64,000 nt of DNA from JBBDMC01 sp963826055 (GCA_963826055.1 CAWGVO010000009.1:248001-312000), one strand, 5' to 3'. Numbered from the stretch's first letter, positions 34,949 to 45,035 are shown. Made by a program: numbers and translations. Notes: a model not told the origin generated them from the sequence alone.

Positions 34949-36258
34949 CTATTTCATCAAGCTGGGCAGCCACAGCGCGAGGCCGGGCCAAAGGAAAAGC
35001 ATCGTCATCAGGAGCAGATGCAAACCAAGGAACGGAAGCCCGGCCCGCACAATCTGGCCCATGGTCACATCCGCCGGCGCCGCGCCCTTCATGGCAAAGA
35101 GAACAAGGCCGAAGGGCGGCGTTGTCTGCCCCATCTCGATGTTGATCAAGAACAGGATGCAGAACCAGAACGGGCTGAAGCCGAACGCGGTCACGATCGG
35201 CATGAAGATGGGGATCGTGATCATGATCATGGGGATTGCGCCCATGAAGCAACCAAGGAACAGCAGGACAACCTGCGTAACGACCATCACCATGATCGGC
35301 GATAGAGGCAGTTGCAGCAGCCATTGCACCAGTTCGCGCACAGCGCCGGAATAGGCGAGCACGGATCCGAAGGCCTGCGATCCGGCAATGACCAACATCA
35401 GGGCCGATGAGATTTGCAGCGTGCCGCTGATGGAATCCCAGAACATTTTCCAGGTGAACGCGCGCCTTAGCACGACCACGATCAGGGCCCCGAGCGCGCC
35501 CAGGGCCGCCGCCTCGGTAGGCGTCGCCACGCCGACGAAGATCACTCCGACCGCGCTGAACACGATCAGCCCCGTCGGCACCACATCGCGCGCCGTAACG
35601 CGCAGACGTTCCGCCAACCCCGGCCTGACGACATCGTACCCGGGGGCCAACGAAGGTTGGAGCGTGCACCGGATGACGATGTAGATCGCATACATCGCGG
35701 CCAGCAAAAGGCCGGGAATTATCGAGGCGACGAACAACGTGCCCACGGAAATGGCGGCAATACCAGCGAGGATCACTGTGATGGTGCTTGGCGGGATGAT
35801 CGTCGCGAGTTCGCCGCTGCCGATGATTGGACCGATGCTCATCGAGCGCTTGTAGCCGCGCTGGTCCATCTCCGGGAGCAGCACCGATCCGAGTAGCGCC
35901 GTTCCTGCCACGCTCGATCCACTCATGGCGCCAAAAAGCGTTCCGCCACCGACCGCTATCAGGCTCAGGCGTCCCGGGACCGCCCAAGCCAGATCGCGAT
36001 GCCTTCGATCATCTTGAAGCCGATGCCCGACCGGAAGATGAGTTCGCCCATCAGGACGAACATCGGGATCGGGAGGAAGCTGAAATTCGCGAGCCCTGAC
36101 CAGATGCTGTCCGCCACCGTGTAAAGGCCAACCGTTCCTTGCAGGGCAACGACGGCCAGTATGTTGACCAGCAGGAACGCCACGGCGACGTGGACGCCGA
36201 GCCCGCTGACGAGCACGAAGCCGCCAACGACCGCGAGGATCAGCACCGACCAATGCAT
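34949..36258 (-). pseudogene. dctM: TRAP transporter large permease (DctM), frameshifted near 35978
   Basis: The N-terminal frame from 36258 reads VLILAVVGGFVLVSGLGVHVAVAF ... MFVLMGELIFRSGIGFKMIEGI and runs to LGRSRDA; the other frame takes over with VPGRLSLIAVGGGTLFGAMSGSS and continues to 34949. The combined length of about 435 residues with some twelve membrane segments is normal for DctM. One missing base in the CGGTCCCGG stretch near 35978 explains the break. It lies 14 bases after the small permease gene. If the break is real the whole importer would be dead; a sequencing error is equally possible. Confidence 0.82.
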
Positions 36259-36272
36259 GTCGGGGCCGGGCC

Positions 36273-36803
36273 TCAGTCCATCAGCGGCGGCGTGACAGGC
36301 CGCAGCAGGCTGCCGTGCAGCATCTGCCAGGCGCGGCGGAGGAACTCAACGGCGAGAAGTAACATCCCCAGGGGCACTACGGCGAATATCCACCACTTTG
36401 GAAAAATAAAGTCACCAATCAGGTTGGTGCCGCGATGGTAGTACTCGAGGAATACGGCGGTGCTGTAGTAGAGGAGGACGAGGAACACCCCGACGCCGAC
36501 GAGATGGGCCGCGATGTTCAGGACGTCGCGAATACGCGGGGCCGCGTAAACAAGCAGAAAATCCATGCGGATTTGCCGATCGCTCCGAAGGGTGACGCCG
36601 GCCGCGAACAGCGTGGAGATCACGAGGGCATACGTCGTGAAATCGACGGTACCCATGATGGGTTGGTGGAAGAGGCGCCGCATGACCACATTCGCGACCA
36701 CGAGCGCCCAATCGAGTATCAGAACCGCCCCGGCTATCCAATAGGCGGCCCAGACCACGCAATCCCAAACACGGGACAGCACATCACGGCCCACTGCACT
36801 CAC
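36273..36803 (-). CDS. dctQ: TRAP transporter small permease (DctQ)
   Basis: A 176-residue membrane protein with four hydrophobic segments (AAYWIAGAVLILDWALVVANVVMR, then the region around YALVISTLFAAGVTLRSD, the segment after VLNIAAHLVGVGVFLVLL, and IFAVVPLGMLLLAVEFLRRA). The R..F.....GT.D motif (RRLFHQPIMGTVDFTTYA) is typical of DctQ. The start is a GTG at 36803 overlapping the DctP stop (GTGA). A much longer frame upstream in the same register is out of frame with DctP and is not coding. It forms the membrane complex with DctM. Confidence 0.85.
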   Translation of the reverse strand: MSAVGRDVLSRVWDCVVWAAYWIAGAVLILDWALVVANVVMRRLFHQPIMGTVDFTTYALVISTLFAAGVTLRSDRQIRMDFLLVYAAPRIRDVLNIAAHLVGVGVFLVLLYYSTAVFLEYYHRGTNLIGDFIFPKWWIFAVVPLGMLLLAVEFLRRAWQMLHGSLLRPVTPPLMD

Positions 36804-37816
36804 CTGTCGGCCAGGGCGCGCAACTGCTTCGTCTTCTCCGGATCTTCCTTCATCGCCGTCGCCCACGTGGCGTCGAAATAGGCTTGCGTGAAGGCTTTCG
36901 CCTGCTCTTCGGGGAAATGGATGGGTGTGGCGCCCTTCTCGCGGAACATCTGAAGAAGCTTTTCGCGCGATGCCTGCCACGTTGGATACCATTTCTCCTC
37001 CGACGCGCGCATCGTGTCGTTGAACAGTTTCTGAATGTCGGGCGGAAGATAATCCCAAGTCTTCAGCGAAACGAACACACCCATGTTGATGGCGCTGTAG
37101 GGAGGGTCGATGTAGTACTTCGAAACTTCCATCCATGCGTTGTCGAGGATCGTCTTGCTGACCGCCCACGCGAACCCGTCGATAACACCGCGCTGAAGTG
37201 AGGTGTAAATGTCGCCCGGGGGCATGTTGGTGTACGAGATGCCGAGGGACTGCATGAAACCGCGGACGGAGTTGTCGCCTCTCAGCGTCTTCCCCTTCAG
37301 GTCGGACGCCTGAGTAATTGGCTGGTTCAGGAAGAGAGTTTGCGACTGAACGGTCCAGTTGACATTGCCCACGTAGTAGGCGCCGAGCGGAAGTACGGTG
37401 TCGCGAAAAAACGCGTAAATGCCTTTGTCCTGCATTTCTTTCGGCGTCGCTTCGATGGCGCTGATGGCTGCAACCACCGGAGCCTCGTTCGCCAGGAATG
37501 TTATCGGCTGGATACACACCTCGACGACGCCGCGCCGGCAAGCATCGAACTGATCGAACGTCGGGATCGCTTCGGGGCCTCCGCGGTAGTTGAATTTCAC
37601 GCGCCCCTGCGACTGCTCCTCAAGCGTGTGCATCCAGTCAAAAGCTTGGGAGTAGCTGCTGAGCGGCAGATCGCCGGGCTTACTCGGAACGTGCGGGAAC
37701 GAAGTGACAACGTTCAGAGTAATGACATCCTGCGCGGCCGCGTTTTGCACCGCTGCGCCAGCGACCAGCAGAAGCGCCGCAACCAACGTGGCGGCCTCCT
37801 TGAGTTTGCGAGACAT
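36800..37816 (-). CDS. dctP: TRAP transporter periplasmic solute receptor (DctP)
   Basis: A 338-residue exported binding protein. The signal peptide is MSRKLKEAATLVAALLLVAGAA ending near NAAAQD. The mature part begins ITLNVVTSFPHVP and contains the SQTLFLNQPITQASDLKGKTLR motif, the conserved Arg that binds carboxylates, followed by GDIYTSLQRGVIDGF. TRAP receptors bind organic acids and drive sodium-coupled uptake. The ATG at 37816 has GGAGG upstream; the frame is open 22 codons further without support. First gene of the TRAP-NIPSNAP-Hyu operon and divergent from the acyl-CoA synthetase gene. Confidence 0.9.
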   Translation of the reverse strand: MSRKLKEAATLVAALLLVAGAAVQNAAAQDVITLNVVTSFPHVPSKPGDLPLSSYSQAFDWMHTLEEQSQGRVKFNYRGGPEAIPTFDQFDACRRGVVEVCIQPITFLANEAPVVAAISAIEATPKEMQDKGIYAFFRDTVLPLGAYYVGNVNWTVQSQTLFLNQPITQASDLKGKTLRGDNSVRGFMQSLGISYTNMPPGDIYTSLQRGVIDGFAWAVSKTILDNAWMEVSKYYIDPPYSAINMGVFVSLKTWDYLPPDIQKLFNDTMRASEEKWYPTWQASREKLLQMFREKGATPIHFPEEQAKAFTQAYFDATWATAMKEDPEKTKQLRALADR

Positions 37817-37887
37817 CCGTACGCCCTCCTGTGAAAACATTTGACTGCTCCAGACCGTCTTGCAAGAGATGTGCCCTGTCAAGCTAT

Positions 37888-40634
37888 ATGCCGGTTTGGA
37901 TGATGATACCCGTTACGGTTGGTGGGCTCTTTCAAGTGCAAGCGGCGGCGCGTTCGCAACACGTTGCACTTGAGCAGAGTGGACGCACGTTGACGTACGC
38001 GGCGTTCGACGCGCGGACCAACCAATTGGCTCGTGCTCTCGAGCGCGCCGGCGTGACGCGCGGCAGTCGCGTGGGCATCTTGTCGGAAAACCGCATCGAA
38101 TATGTCGAGGCGGAATTCGCCTGTGCCAAGCTCGGCGCCATTGCTGCCTGCCTGAACTGGCGCCAGGCGGATCCCGAGTTGCGGCACTGCATCCGGCTGG
38201 TACGGCCGACATTGATACTCGCGTCGGCGCGGCTGATGCCAGCGCTTGAGCGCATAGACCATGGATGTCCCGAGGTCGTGTGCCTCGATGACGGCTACGA
38301 CGAGTGGCTTTCAGGACAGGCCGTCGGACCTCTAGCCGCGCACGCTGACGCCGAGGACGGACTTATAATCCTTTACACGAGCGGCACCACCGGCCTTCCG
38401 AAGGCCGCGGTCATCAGTCATCGGGCGTTGATCGCGCGCGGGCAGGTGCACGCGCTCGATCGCCCGACCGACGTTGACGACGCCTTTGTCGCGTGGACGC
38501 CCATGTTCCACATGGGGGCCACGGACTTTGTGTTCTCAACGTTGCTGCGGGGCGGGCGTGTTGTGGTCGTGGACGGTTTCAACCCGGAAGCGCTTGCCGA
38601 CCTGGTGGCGCGTGAGCGCCTCGGCTGGCTACACGTCATGCCCGGCACGACTGAGCGTTTCCTCGTTGAGCTGAGGCGGCGCGACGTGCGCCCGGCCGGT
38701 GTGCGTTTCGCGGGGGTGATGCCCGATCTTGTTCCGCGCCACATGATCGCCGAATTGACCACGCGCCTCGGCGCGCCGTATCCGAACACTTTCGGCTCCA
38801 CAGAGGCGGGCAGTATGCTGAGCCGCAGTGTGATCCCGATCGGCGTTGCACCGCAGCGGCTATCCAAGGCGAAAAGTTCATTGTGCGACGTGCGCCTGGT
38901 CGATGAGGAAGGTTGCGAAGTCGCACATGGCGAGGCCGGCGAGCTCGAAGTGCGAGGCCCGGGTCTGTTCAGTGGCTACTGGGGCGACGACGCAAATCCG
39001 ATCAAGGACGGCTGGTACGCCACGGGCGACGTATTTGTCCGCAATCCCGAAGGTACGTTTGATTTCGTCGACCGCCGCAAATACCTGATCAAATCCGGCG
39101 GCGAGAACATTTACCCCGCCGAGATAGAGCGGGTGCTGCGCGCTCAGCCCAACGTGGCGGAGGCCGTGGTCGTCCGCCGACGCGACGACAGATGGGGCGA
39201 GGTGCCAGTCGCATTTGTCGTCGCCCGCGGATCGGCACCGACTGCCGACGCACTGCTCGCGGCCTGTCAGGAAGCGATCGCAAGATACAAGCTTCCGCGC
39301 GAAATACGCTTTGTCACTGACGCCAAGTTGCCGCGCAGTGTGAGCGGCAAGGTCCTGCGACAGGACCTCGAAGCACGGCTGGAAGGCGAGTTCGGCATCG
39401 TGAATGGCTGGGCCCTGCGGGACCGGTACGCCATCGTCGGAGTAGGTGAAACGCCCTACCGGCGTGGTTCCGGCACAAGCACACGGGCACTTGCGACCGA
39501 GGCCATTCGCAACGCGGTCGCCGACGCCGGTCTGAAACTCACCGACGTCGACGGCATGCTGTCTTACTTCTGGCTCCAGGGCGATTTGACGTTCTCGCCA
39601 CAGGTCGCCGGCGACCTCGGTGTGCGGCCGGACTTCTACATGGACGTTCAGGGTGGCGGCTCATCCTCGGAGGCTCTGATCGGTCTGGCGATCGGCGCCA
39701 TCGAAGCCCGCATGTGCAAGGTCGTCGTCATCTATCGAGCGTTGAACGGCTTCTCCCAACTTCGGACGGGCGGCTCCGGCGCGCGCGCGCTGGCGCCGGT
39801 GGTTGACGATATGTTGCATACGCGTGTCTATGGAATGCAGGCCGCGGCCCACCAGTTCGCTTTCACCTTCATGCGTCACATGTATGACTACGGCACCCGG
39901 CCCGAGCAGGTGGCCATGGTGAAGGCGGTGCAGAGCGAGCACGCCTCGAACAATCCCAAGGCGCTGTACCCGCAGCGGGTGACCGTCGAGGACGTGCTTT
40001 CGAGCAGGATCATTTGCAAGCCGCTGCACCTGCTCGACTGCTGCGTCGAGAGTGACAACGGCACGGCAATCGTAGTGACCAGCGTCGAACGAGCGCGCGA
40101 CCTGCGGCACGCGCCGGCACTCGTGCGTGGCGTCGTGGGCCGCTGCAACAAACCGCGCCTCGACATGCACTACCAGCACGGACCTATTTCCACGACCGCC
40201 GGCGCTTATGCCCGGGAGCTGCTGTGGTCGAATGCCGGCATATCACCGGATGAGGTCGATCTCACCGGCTCTTATGATGCGTTTACGTTCACCTCCATGC
40301 TGCAATTCGAGGACTATGGCTTCTGCGGCAAAGGCGATGGCGGTGCTTATGTTAGCGACGGCACGACACGGCTCGGCGGACGCAGACCTAATAACACGAG
40401 CGGGGGCTTGCTCTGCGAAGGCTACACGCACGGCATGAGCCTGGTGATCGAGAACGTTCGACAACTGCGCCACGACGCGGACGGTCTTGCCCGGTGGGCC
40501 CCGACGGACGGCGCAGGCACACCTATGACTATTCCGAGGGCGGTTGCCGGCAGGTGCGAGGAGCCGAGATTTCAGCAAATCTCGGCTGGGCGTATCCTTC
40601 GACGGGCTCCGCGATCGTCTTGAGGCGTGGATGA
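37888..40634 (+). CDS. Acyl-CoA synthetase joined in frame to a thiolase-like (SCP-x/Ltp2-type) domain; frame broken near 40518
   Basis: One open frame of more than 900 codons. Residues 1 to about 500 are an AMP-forming acyl-CoA synthetase: the P-loop YTSGTTGLPKAAV, GWYATGDVFV, the hinge DRRKYLIKSGGENIYP and the catalytic Lys in PRSVSGKVLR. From about residue 510 it is a thiolase-like protein of the lipid-transfer type (RYAIVGVGETPYRRGSGTST, AYDAFTFT-like core). GTG 39400, with GGAAGGCGAG upstream, could be a separate start, so the fusion may be an artefact of a lost stop. The open frame ends at 40623, but HTYDYSEGGCRQVRGAEIS and NLGWAYPSTGSAIVLRRG appear in the next frame, ending at a TGA at 40632-40634 that overlaps the next ATG. 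So the last 37 residues are frameshifted. Confidence 0.8.
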
Positions 40635-41143
40635 TCGAAGGTACTTATCTCGGCATGCCACTGGTGCTGAACGAGCGCGAGACGCACCAGGTCCCGTACT
40701 TTGAGTACTGCGCCCGCGGTGAGTTCCGACTGCAGAGGTGCCTCAATTGCAACCTATTGCGCTATCCGCCCGGCACGGCGTGTCCGTGGTGCGCCGGGGC
40801 GGAGGCCGATTGGGTCCCGGTCGAAGGGCGTGGCAGCGTCCATTCGTACATGGAAGTCCATCATTCGATACAGCCGGCGTTCCGACCGTTCGTGCCTTAT
40901 GCAACGCTCCTCGTCGACCTGGATACTCAGAAAGGAATTCCAACCGAGCACGAAGCGCTTCGGGTGATCGGCAACCTCGTCACGCCCGACGGCCGCTTGG
41001 CACCGCCGGAGCTCGTGCGACGGGTCGGCATTGGCACCCGCGTGCGCATGACATTTACGCCTGTCGATGCTCGCCTTGCGCTGCCGCAATGGACCTTTGA
41101 CGAAACGGTGGCGCAGCCCGCTCCCTGGCGGTACCCGGAATAA
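40631..41143 (+). CDS. DUF35 OB-fold/zinc-ribbon protein, partner of the thiolase-like enzyme
   Basis: A 170-residue protein with an N-terminal zinc ribbon CLNCNLLRYPPGTACPWC (C-x2-C...C-x2-C) followed by an OB-fold (GRGSVHSYMEVHH, PYATLLVDLD, GTRVRMTF). Such proteins pair with thiolase-like enzymes, as in Ltp2-ChsH2 retro-aldolases and archaeal acetyl-CoA acetyltransferase/HMG-CoA synthase complexes, where they channel acyl-CoA intermediates. The ATG at 40631 overlaps the reconstructed thiolase stop by four bases; the longer open frame to 40544 crosses the thiolase end and is not credible. It supports a side-chain or ring-cleaved acyl-CoA pathway next to the synthetase. Confidence 0.85.
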   Translation: MIEGTYLGMPLVLNERETHQVPYFEYCARGEFRLQRCLNCNLLRYPPGTACPWCAGAEADWVPVEGRGSVHSYMEVHHSIQPAFRPFVPYATLLVDLDTQKGIPTEHEALRVIGNLVTPDGRLAPPELVRRVGIGTRVRMTFTPVDARLALPQWTFDETVAQPAPWRYPE

Positions 41144-41267
41144 CAGGTGCCAGCTGCTTCCTTCGAAGCGTGGGTCCACCTATGGTCGCGTCGAAAGCAT
41201 CGGCTATAGTTGTCGGCGAGCATACGCGTGTGGCGCGATGCGATGCATTTGCCTACGGAGAATGAGA

Positions 41268-42680
41268 GTGTCTGATCAGTCGTTGTTGGCCATGACCGCC
41301 ACGGCGGTCGTCGATCGCCTCAGGACCGGTGATATTACGCCGCACGACTTGCTCGACGCGCTCGAAGAACGCATCGCAAGCGTCGATGCCAAGGTCAACG
41401 CGCTGCCCATCTTGTGCTTCGATCGTGCCCGCCGACACGCTGACAAGCTGGCCCAACTGCCAATCTCCGAACGAGGCATCCTTGCCGGTCTGCCGATGCC
41501 TATCAAGGATATGATTCCTGTCGCCGGCGTCCGATGCACCAAGGGTTCACCCATATTGTCGGAGTGGATACCCGACCAGTCCGACCTTCTGGTGGAGGCG
41601 CTTGAGCAGCGCGGTGCCGTAATCTACGCCAAGTCCAACGTGCCGGAGTTTGGCGTGGGCGGAAATACGTTCAACGAGGTCTTGGGCAGCACGCGCAATC
41701 CTTGGGACACGCGCCTTTCGGCTGCGGGCTCGTCCGGCGGTGCGGCAGCGGCGCTGGCTGCGGGCATGGCCTGGCTCGCCCACGGCGCCGATATGGGCGG
41801 GTCGCTACGAACGCCGGCGAGCTTCTGCGGGGTAGTCGGGTTTCGACCGAGCCCGGGACGAGTGGCCGCAACACCGACGCCGGCGATCGATCAAACGCTT
41901 GCCGTCGAGGGCCCGATGGCGCGCAACGTCGAGGACGCCGCATTGTTGCTCGATGCGATGAGCGGCGAGGACTGGCGTGATCCGCTGTCGCTCCCCCATT
42001 GCGGCCCGTCATTCCTGCAGGCGGCGCGAACGGAGGCGCCGCCGGCACGCGTGGCCTGGAGTGCCGACCTCGGCATCACGCCGGTCGAACCGGAAGTGGC
42101 GGCCGTCTGCCGCAGGGCAGTTCTCGGCTTTGAGTCACTGGGCGCGACCGTCGAGGAGGCGCACCCGGACTTCTCGGAGGCACATGAGTGCTTCGGGGTT
42201 TTGCGTGCCGCAGCATTCGCTACTGCGCACGCGGCGAATATCGCCAATCACCGGGACAAGCTCAATCCGGAAATAGTCTGGAACGTTGAGCAGGGTCTCG
42301 CGCTGACGGGAGCCGTTCTCGCTAGGGCCCAGATCCAACGCGCCGTGCTCTATGATCGGGCGAAAGCATTCTTCTCGACATTCGACCTGTTGGTAACGCC
42401 GGCGGCGATTACGCCGCCGTTCCCGGTCGAACAGCGAACCGTGGAAACGTGCGGCGGCCAGCATTTCGACAATTACTTCGCCTGGCTATCGATCACCTAT
42501 GCCATCACGCTGGTGTGCTGTCCCGCCATTTCGATTCCCGTCGGCCTCACGTCCGCAGGAACGCCGGTCGGCCTGCAGATCGTGGGCCCACCGCGCGGCG
42601 AACGAGCGTTGCTCTCTGCGGCCAGGATGCTTGAAGAAGAATTGGCCGTCTCTCCGGTGACACCGATCGATCCGCGTTGA
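41268..42680 (+). CDS. Amidase (amidase-signature family)
   Basis: A 470-residue amidohydrolase with the Ser-cisSer-Lys triad: Lys80 in MPIKDM, the cis-Ser in SAAGSSGGAAAAL and the nucleophile Ser in ADMGGSLRTPA. It hydrolyses amides to carboxylates, in the cytosol. I favour the GTG at 41268, which has GGAG seven bases upstream; ATG 41262 lies too close to it, and the frame is open to 41067 without family character. It is 124 bases downstream of the DUF35 gene and probably feeds free acids to the acyl-CoA synthetase of the same cluster. Substrate unknown. Confidence 0.88.
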   Translation: MSDQSLLAMTATAVVDRLRTGDITPHDLLDALEERIASVDAKVNALPILCFDRARRHADKLAQLPISERGILAGLPMPIKDMIPVAGVRCTKGSPILSEWIPDQSDLLVEALEQRGAVIYAKSNVPEFGVGGNTFNEVLGSTRNPWDTRLSAAGSSGGAAAALAAGMAWLAHGADMGGSLRTPASFCGVVGFRPSPGRVAATPTPAIDQTLAVEGPMARNVEDAALLLDAMSGEDWRDPLSLPHCGPSFLQAARTEAPPARVAWSADLGITPVEPEVAAVCRRAVLGFESLGATVEEAHPDFSEAHECFGVLRAAAFATAHAANIANHRDKLNPEIVWNVEQGLALTGAVLARAQIQRAVLYDRAKAFFSTFDLLVTPAAITPPFPVEQRTVETCGGQHFDNYFAWLSITYAITLVCCPAISIPVGLTSAGTPVGLQIVGPPRGERALLSAARMLEEELAVSPVTPIDPR

Positions 42681-42828
42681 ACGCCCACGTCCGGACGCCG
42701 GCGGCACAGGCGAACGGCGGCGACGCGTGAATTTCCCGGCGCTTGGACAGCCGCCGGCTCTCGATCTGATGGCATGACCGAGGTGAGCTTCCGAGCCGTT
42801 GCGACGCGCGGTCGGTATCCAGCGAACA

Positions 42829-42846
42829 CATCTGAAATGTCAGATG
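42829..42846. promoter_or_regulatory. Palindrome CATCTGA-AATG-TCAGATG, candidate GntR operator
   Basis: Perfect 7-base arms (42829-42835 and 42840-42846) separated by four bases, 77 bases upstream of the GntR start at 42923. The size and symmetry suit a dimeric winged-helix repressor, and position suggests autoregulation. Inferred only. Confidence 0.45.
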
Positions 42847-42922
42847 CACATCAGCGCACCATCACTTGACGCGGCGTTTCATTTCCGATTTCTGTTCATC
42901 CATTCGGATCGGAGCCGCCGAA

Positions 42923-43648
42923 ATGAGATCGAGTCTGGCAACTCAGTACCGGGGCAAGCCCGACCCCGCCCACCGCGCGGCTCGTCGCCAGGCTGCATCC
43001 AAGCCAAAAAGTGTCCCCAAGCTATCGCAGAACGAGCAGGCCTATCGGCGGATCAGACAAGAGATCATAACGCTGCGCCTTGCGCCGGGTGAGTACATCA
43101 ACGAGTTTGCCATTGGCGCGTCGATGTCGTTTGGACGAACGCCGGTCCACCACGCCCTGCACAGACTCATGCATGAGGGGCTGGTGCAGATCGTCCCGCG
43201 AAAGGGCGTCATCGTTCAGCCACTCTCGCTGGAAGAGGCAGGCGAACTGATCGCGGTTCGGGCCCTCAATGAGCCGTATGCGGCCGCTTTGGCGGCCGAG
43301 CGCATCACTGAGGCGGAGTTGGATCGGATGGACGCGCTGTTGCGATCGGCCCGCGAAATCCGCGAAGGCGATCTCGACAGCTTCATTGCGGTCGACGAAC
43401 AGTTCCACGCAAGTATCGCGGCCGCGGCGCGCAACCGCGTGCTCGCAACCTTGCTTTTCACGGTGCACCAGCGATCCATGCGGTTCTGGGCGATCACACT
43501 TACGTTCCGCCCCCGGGTGCCGGAGATGATGTCCGAGCACAAGGCATTGCTTGCCCGACTCCGCGCGCACGATGTTCCAGGAGCCAGGAAGGCAATGAAG
43601 GCGCATATCGACGCGTTTCGCGCCTCAATCTCCCTGCGGCTCCGCTAG
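42923..43648 (+). CDS. GntR-family regulator with FCD domain
   Basis: A 241-residue repressor-type protein. An Arg/Ala-rich N-terminal extension of about 40 residues precedes the winged helix (AYRRIRQEIITLRLAPGEYI, GASMSFGRTPVHHALHRL, GLVQIVPRKGVIV). The FCD domain follows with likely metal ligands Asp and His in FIAVDEQFH, His in SEHKALL and His in MKAHIDAF. GGAG at 42911 precedes the ATG at 42923. It lies between the amidase gene and the long aldolase/peptide operon and could control either. The effector is unknown. Confidence 0.88.
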   Translation: MRSSLATQYRGKPDPAHRAARRQAASKPKSVPKLSQNEQAYRRIRQEIITLRLAPGEYINEFAIGASMSFGRTPVHHALHRLMHEGLVQIVPRKGVIVQPLSLEEAGELIAVRALNEPYAAALAAERITEAELDRMDALLRSAREIREGDLDSFIAVDEQFHASIAAAARNRVLATLLFTVHQRSMRFWAITLTFRPRVPEMMSEHKALLARLRAHDVPGARKAMKAHIDAFRASISLRLR

Positions 43649-43783
43649 TTTTGTTCGCCGTCCCTGTTGCACGGTCCGCGTAGATTGCTGGCGCGAGTAT
43701 TTCGGGGAGCCTGTCAAGAAACAGCAAGCTCACCGTAGGGCGGCGGAAAACACGTATGTTGGCACAAAAGATTGGGTGCGATC

Positions 43784-44908
43784 ATGGCCGCCAGACGACC
43801 AGCTGAAGTAGGCATGCCCGTAGGTGATGTCGACACGCCGGCGCTCCTCATCGATCTCGACGCCCTTGAGCGAAATCTGAAACGCATGGCGGACGTCGCC
43901 GATAGGGCCGGCGTGCGTTTGCGGCCGCACGCCAAGTCTCACAAATGTCCCATGATCGCTCTCAAGCAGCTGGAACTTGGTGCGGTTGGCGTTTGTTGCC
44001 AGAAGGTTTCGGAAGCCGAGGCCATGGTCGAAGGCGGCGTGCGGGACGTTCTCGTCACTTACGAGGTGATCGGCGATGCAAAAGTGCAGCGCCTTGCGGC
44101 GCTGGCCCGACACGCACGCGTTGGTGTTCTGGCTGATCATTCCGATCAGATTTCAGCCTACAGCGAGGCGGCAGTCCGATATGGTTCAACCGTCTCGGTC
44201 CTGGTCGATGTCAGCCCCGGGGGGCCACGCCCGGGAGTTGACTCTGGCGAGTTGGCGGTCGAGCTGGCGCTGCGAATAGCCGAGGCCCCGAACCTCCGGT
44301 TTGGCGGGCTTCAGGCTTACAATGGCCCCGCACAGCATACGCGCACGCACGCGGAGCGTGTCGCCACGTACGCGGCCTACGCCGACCGGGTGGCCGAGAT
44401 CAGCGATCTTCTTAAAGGCAAGGGCCTGACTTGTGAGACGATTACCGGGTCAGGGACCGGGACACACGAACTCGAGGCCGGAAGCGGGATTTTCACCGAG
44501 ATCCAGCCTGGCTCGTACATCTTCATGGATGCCGACTACGCGCTGAACCTCGATGAGAGTGGCGGTCTCTGGCGCAGCTTCGATCACAGTCTTTTCATTC
44601 TTTGTTCCGTCATGAATTGCGGCCGCGGGGACTATGCTGTTGTCGACGCGGGCACAAAAGCCGCCAACATCGATACCTGTATGCCGACGGTGTTCGGCCG
44701 CCGCGGACTGCGCTTCGTGGGGGCAGCCGACGAGCACGGCCGACTGGAGATCTCTGCGGACGCGCAGCGACTGCGCCTTGGCGAGAAACTGAGGCTGGTT
44801 GTCGGGCACTGTGATCCGACAGTGAACCTGTATGACTGGATCGTCTGTGCGCGAGGCGATTTGGTCGAAGCCGTGTGGCCAGTCGCTGCGCGCGGAATGG
44901 TGTTGTGA
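43784..44908 (+). CDS. D-threonine aldolase/3-hydroxyaspartate aldolase-like enzyme (alanine-racemase N-terminal fold)
   Basis: A 374-residue PLP enzyme. Lys51 in RPHAKSHK would form the Schiff base; VGVCCQKVSEAEAMVEGG and SGSGTGTHELEAGSGIFTE bind PLP phosphate; GHCDPT near the C-terminus provides the His and Cys/Asp that hold the divalent metal in this family. Closest in pattern to beta-hydroxyaspartate aldolase (BhcC) and DSD1-type D-threonine aldolase, which split beta-hydroxy amino acids into glycine and an aldehyde or glyoxylate. The other Bhc-cycle genes are not seen here. Start is most likely ATG 43784; a TTG at 43772 is also possible. First gene of a ten-gene plus-strand operon. Confidence 0.83.
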   Translation: MAARRPAEVGMPVGDVDTPALLIDLDALERNLKRMADVADRAGVRLRPHAKSHKCPMIALKQLELGAVGVCCQKVSEAEAMVEGGVRDVLVTYEVIGDAKVQRLAALARHARVGVLADHSDQISAYSEAAVRYGSTVSVLVDVSPGGPRPGVDSGELAVELALRIAEAPNLRFGGLQAYNGPAQHTRTHAERVATYAAYADRVAEISDLLKGKGLTCETITGSGTGTHELEAGSGIFTEIQPGSYIFMDADYALNLDESGGLWRSFDHSLFILCSVMNCGRGDYAVVDAGTKAANIDTCMPTVFGRRGLRFVGAADEHGRLEISADAQRLRLGEKLRLVVGHCDPTVNLYDWIVCARGDLVEAVWPVAARGMVL

Positions 44909-44959
44909 CGGCCGGCGCGCGGTCGCGGATTTGACGTCGCCGCCAGCGGTTGCCTCGCC

Positions 44960-44988
44960 TTGACAAAGGCCGCCCGCGATGATGTTGT
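44960..44988 (+). promoter_or_regulatory. Possible sigma-70 promoter upstream of the peptide-binding gene
   Basis: TTGACA at 44960-44965 is a perfect -35 box; 17 bases later TGTTGT at 44983-44988 is a poor -10. It would give an internal promoter for the peptide importer, 48 bases before its start codon. Weak evidence. Confidence 0.3.
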
Positions 44989-45035
44989 GATATTTCACTC
45001 AATTCCGTGTGTGTTCTAGAAGACGGAGGGTATCG

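Noticed and set aside
36804..37541. Upstream extension of the DctQ frame
   Set aside because: It is out of frame with DctP, lacks any family pattern and overlaps the well-supported DctP gene; DctQ starts at the GTG overlapping the DctP stop.
43784..44908. A complete beta-hydroxyaspartate cycle cluster
   Set aside because: Only the aldolase-like member is present; no aminotransferase, dehydratase or iminosuccinate reductase of that cycle is seen nearby, so I do not claim the cycle.
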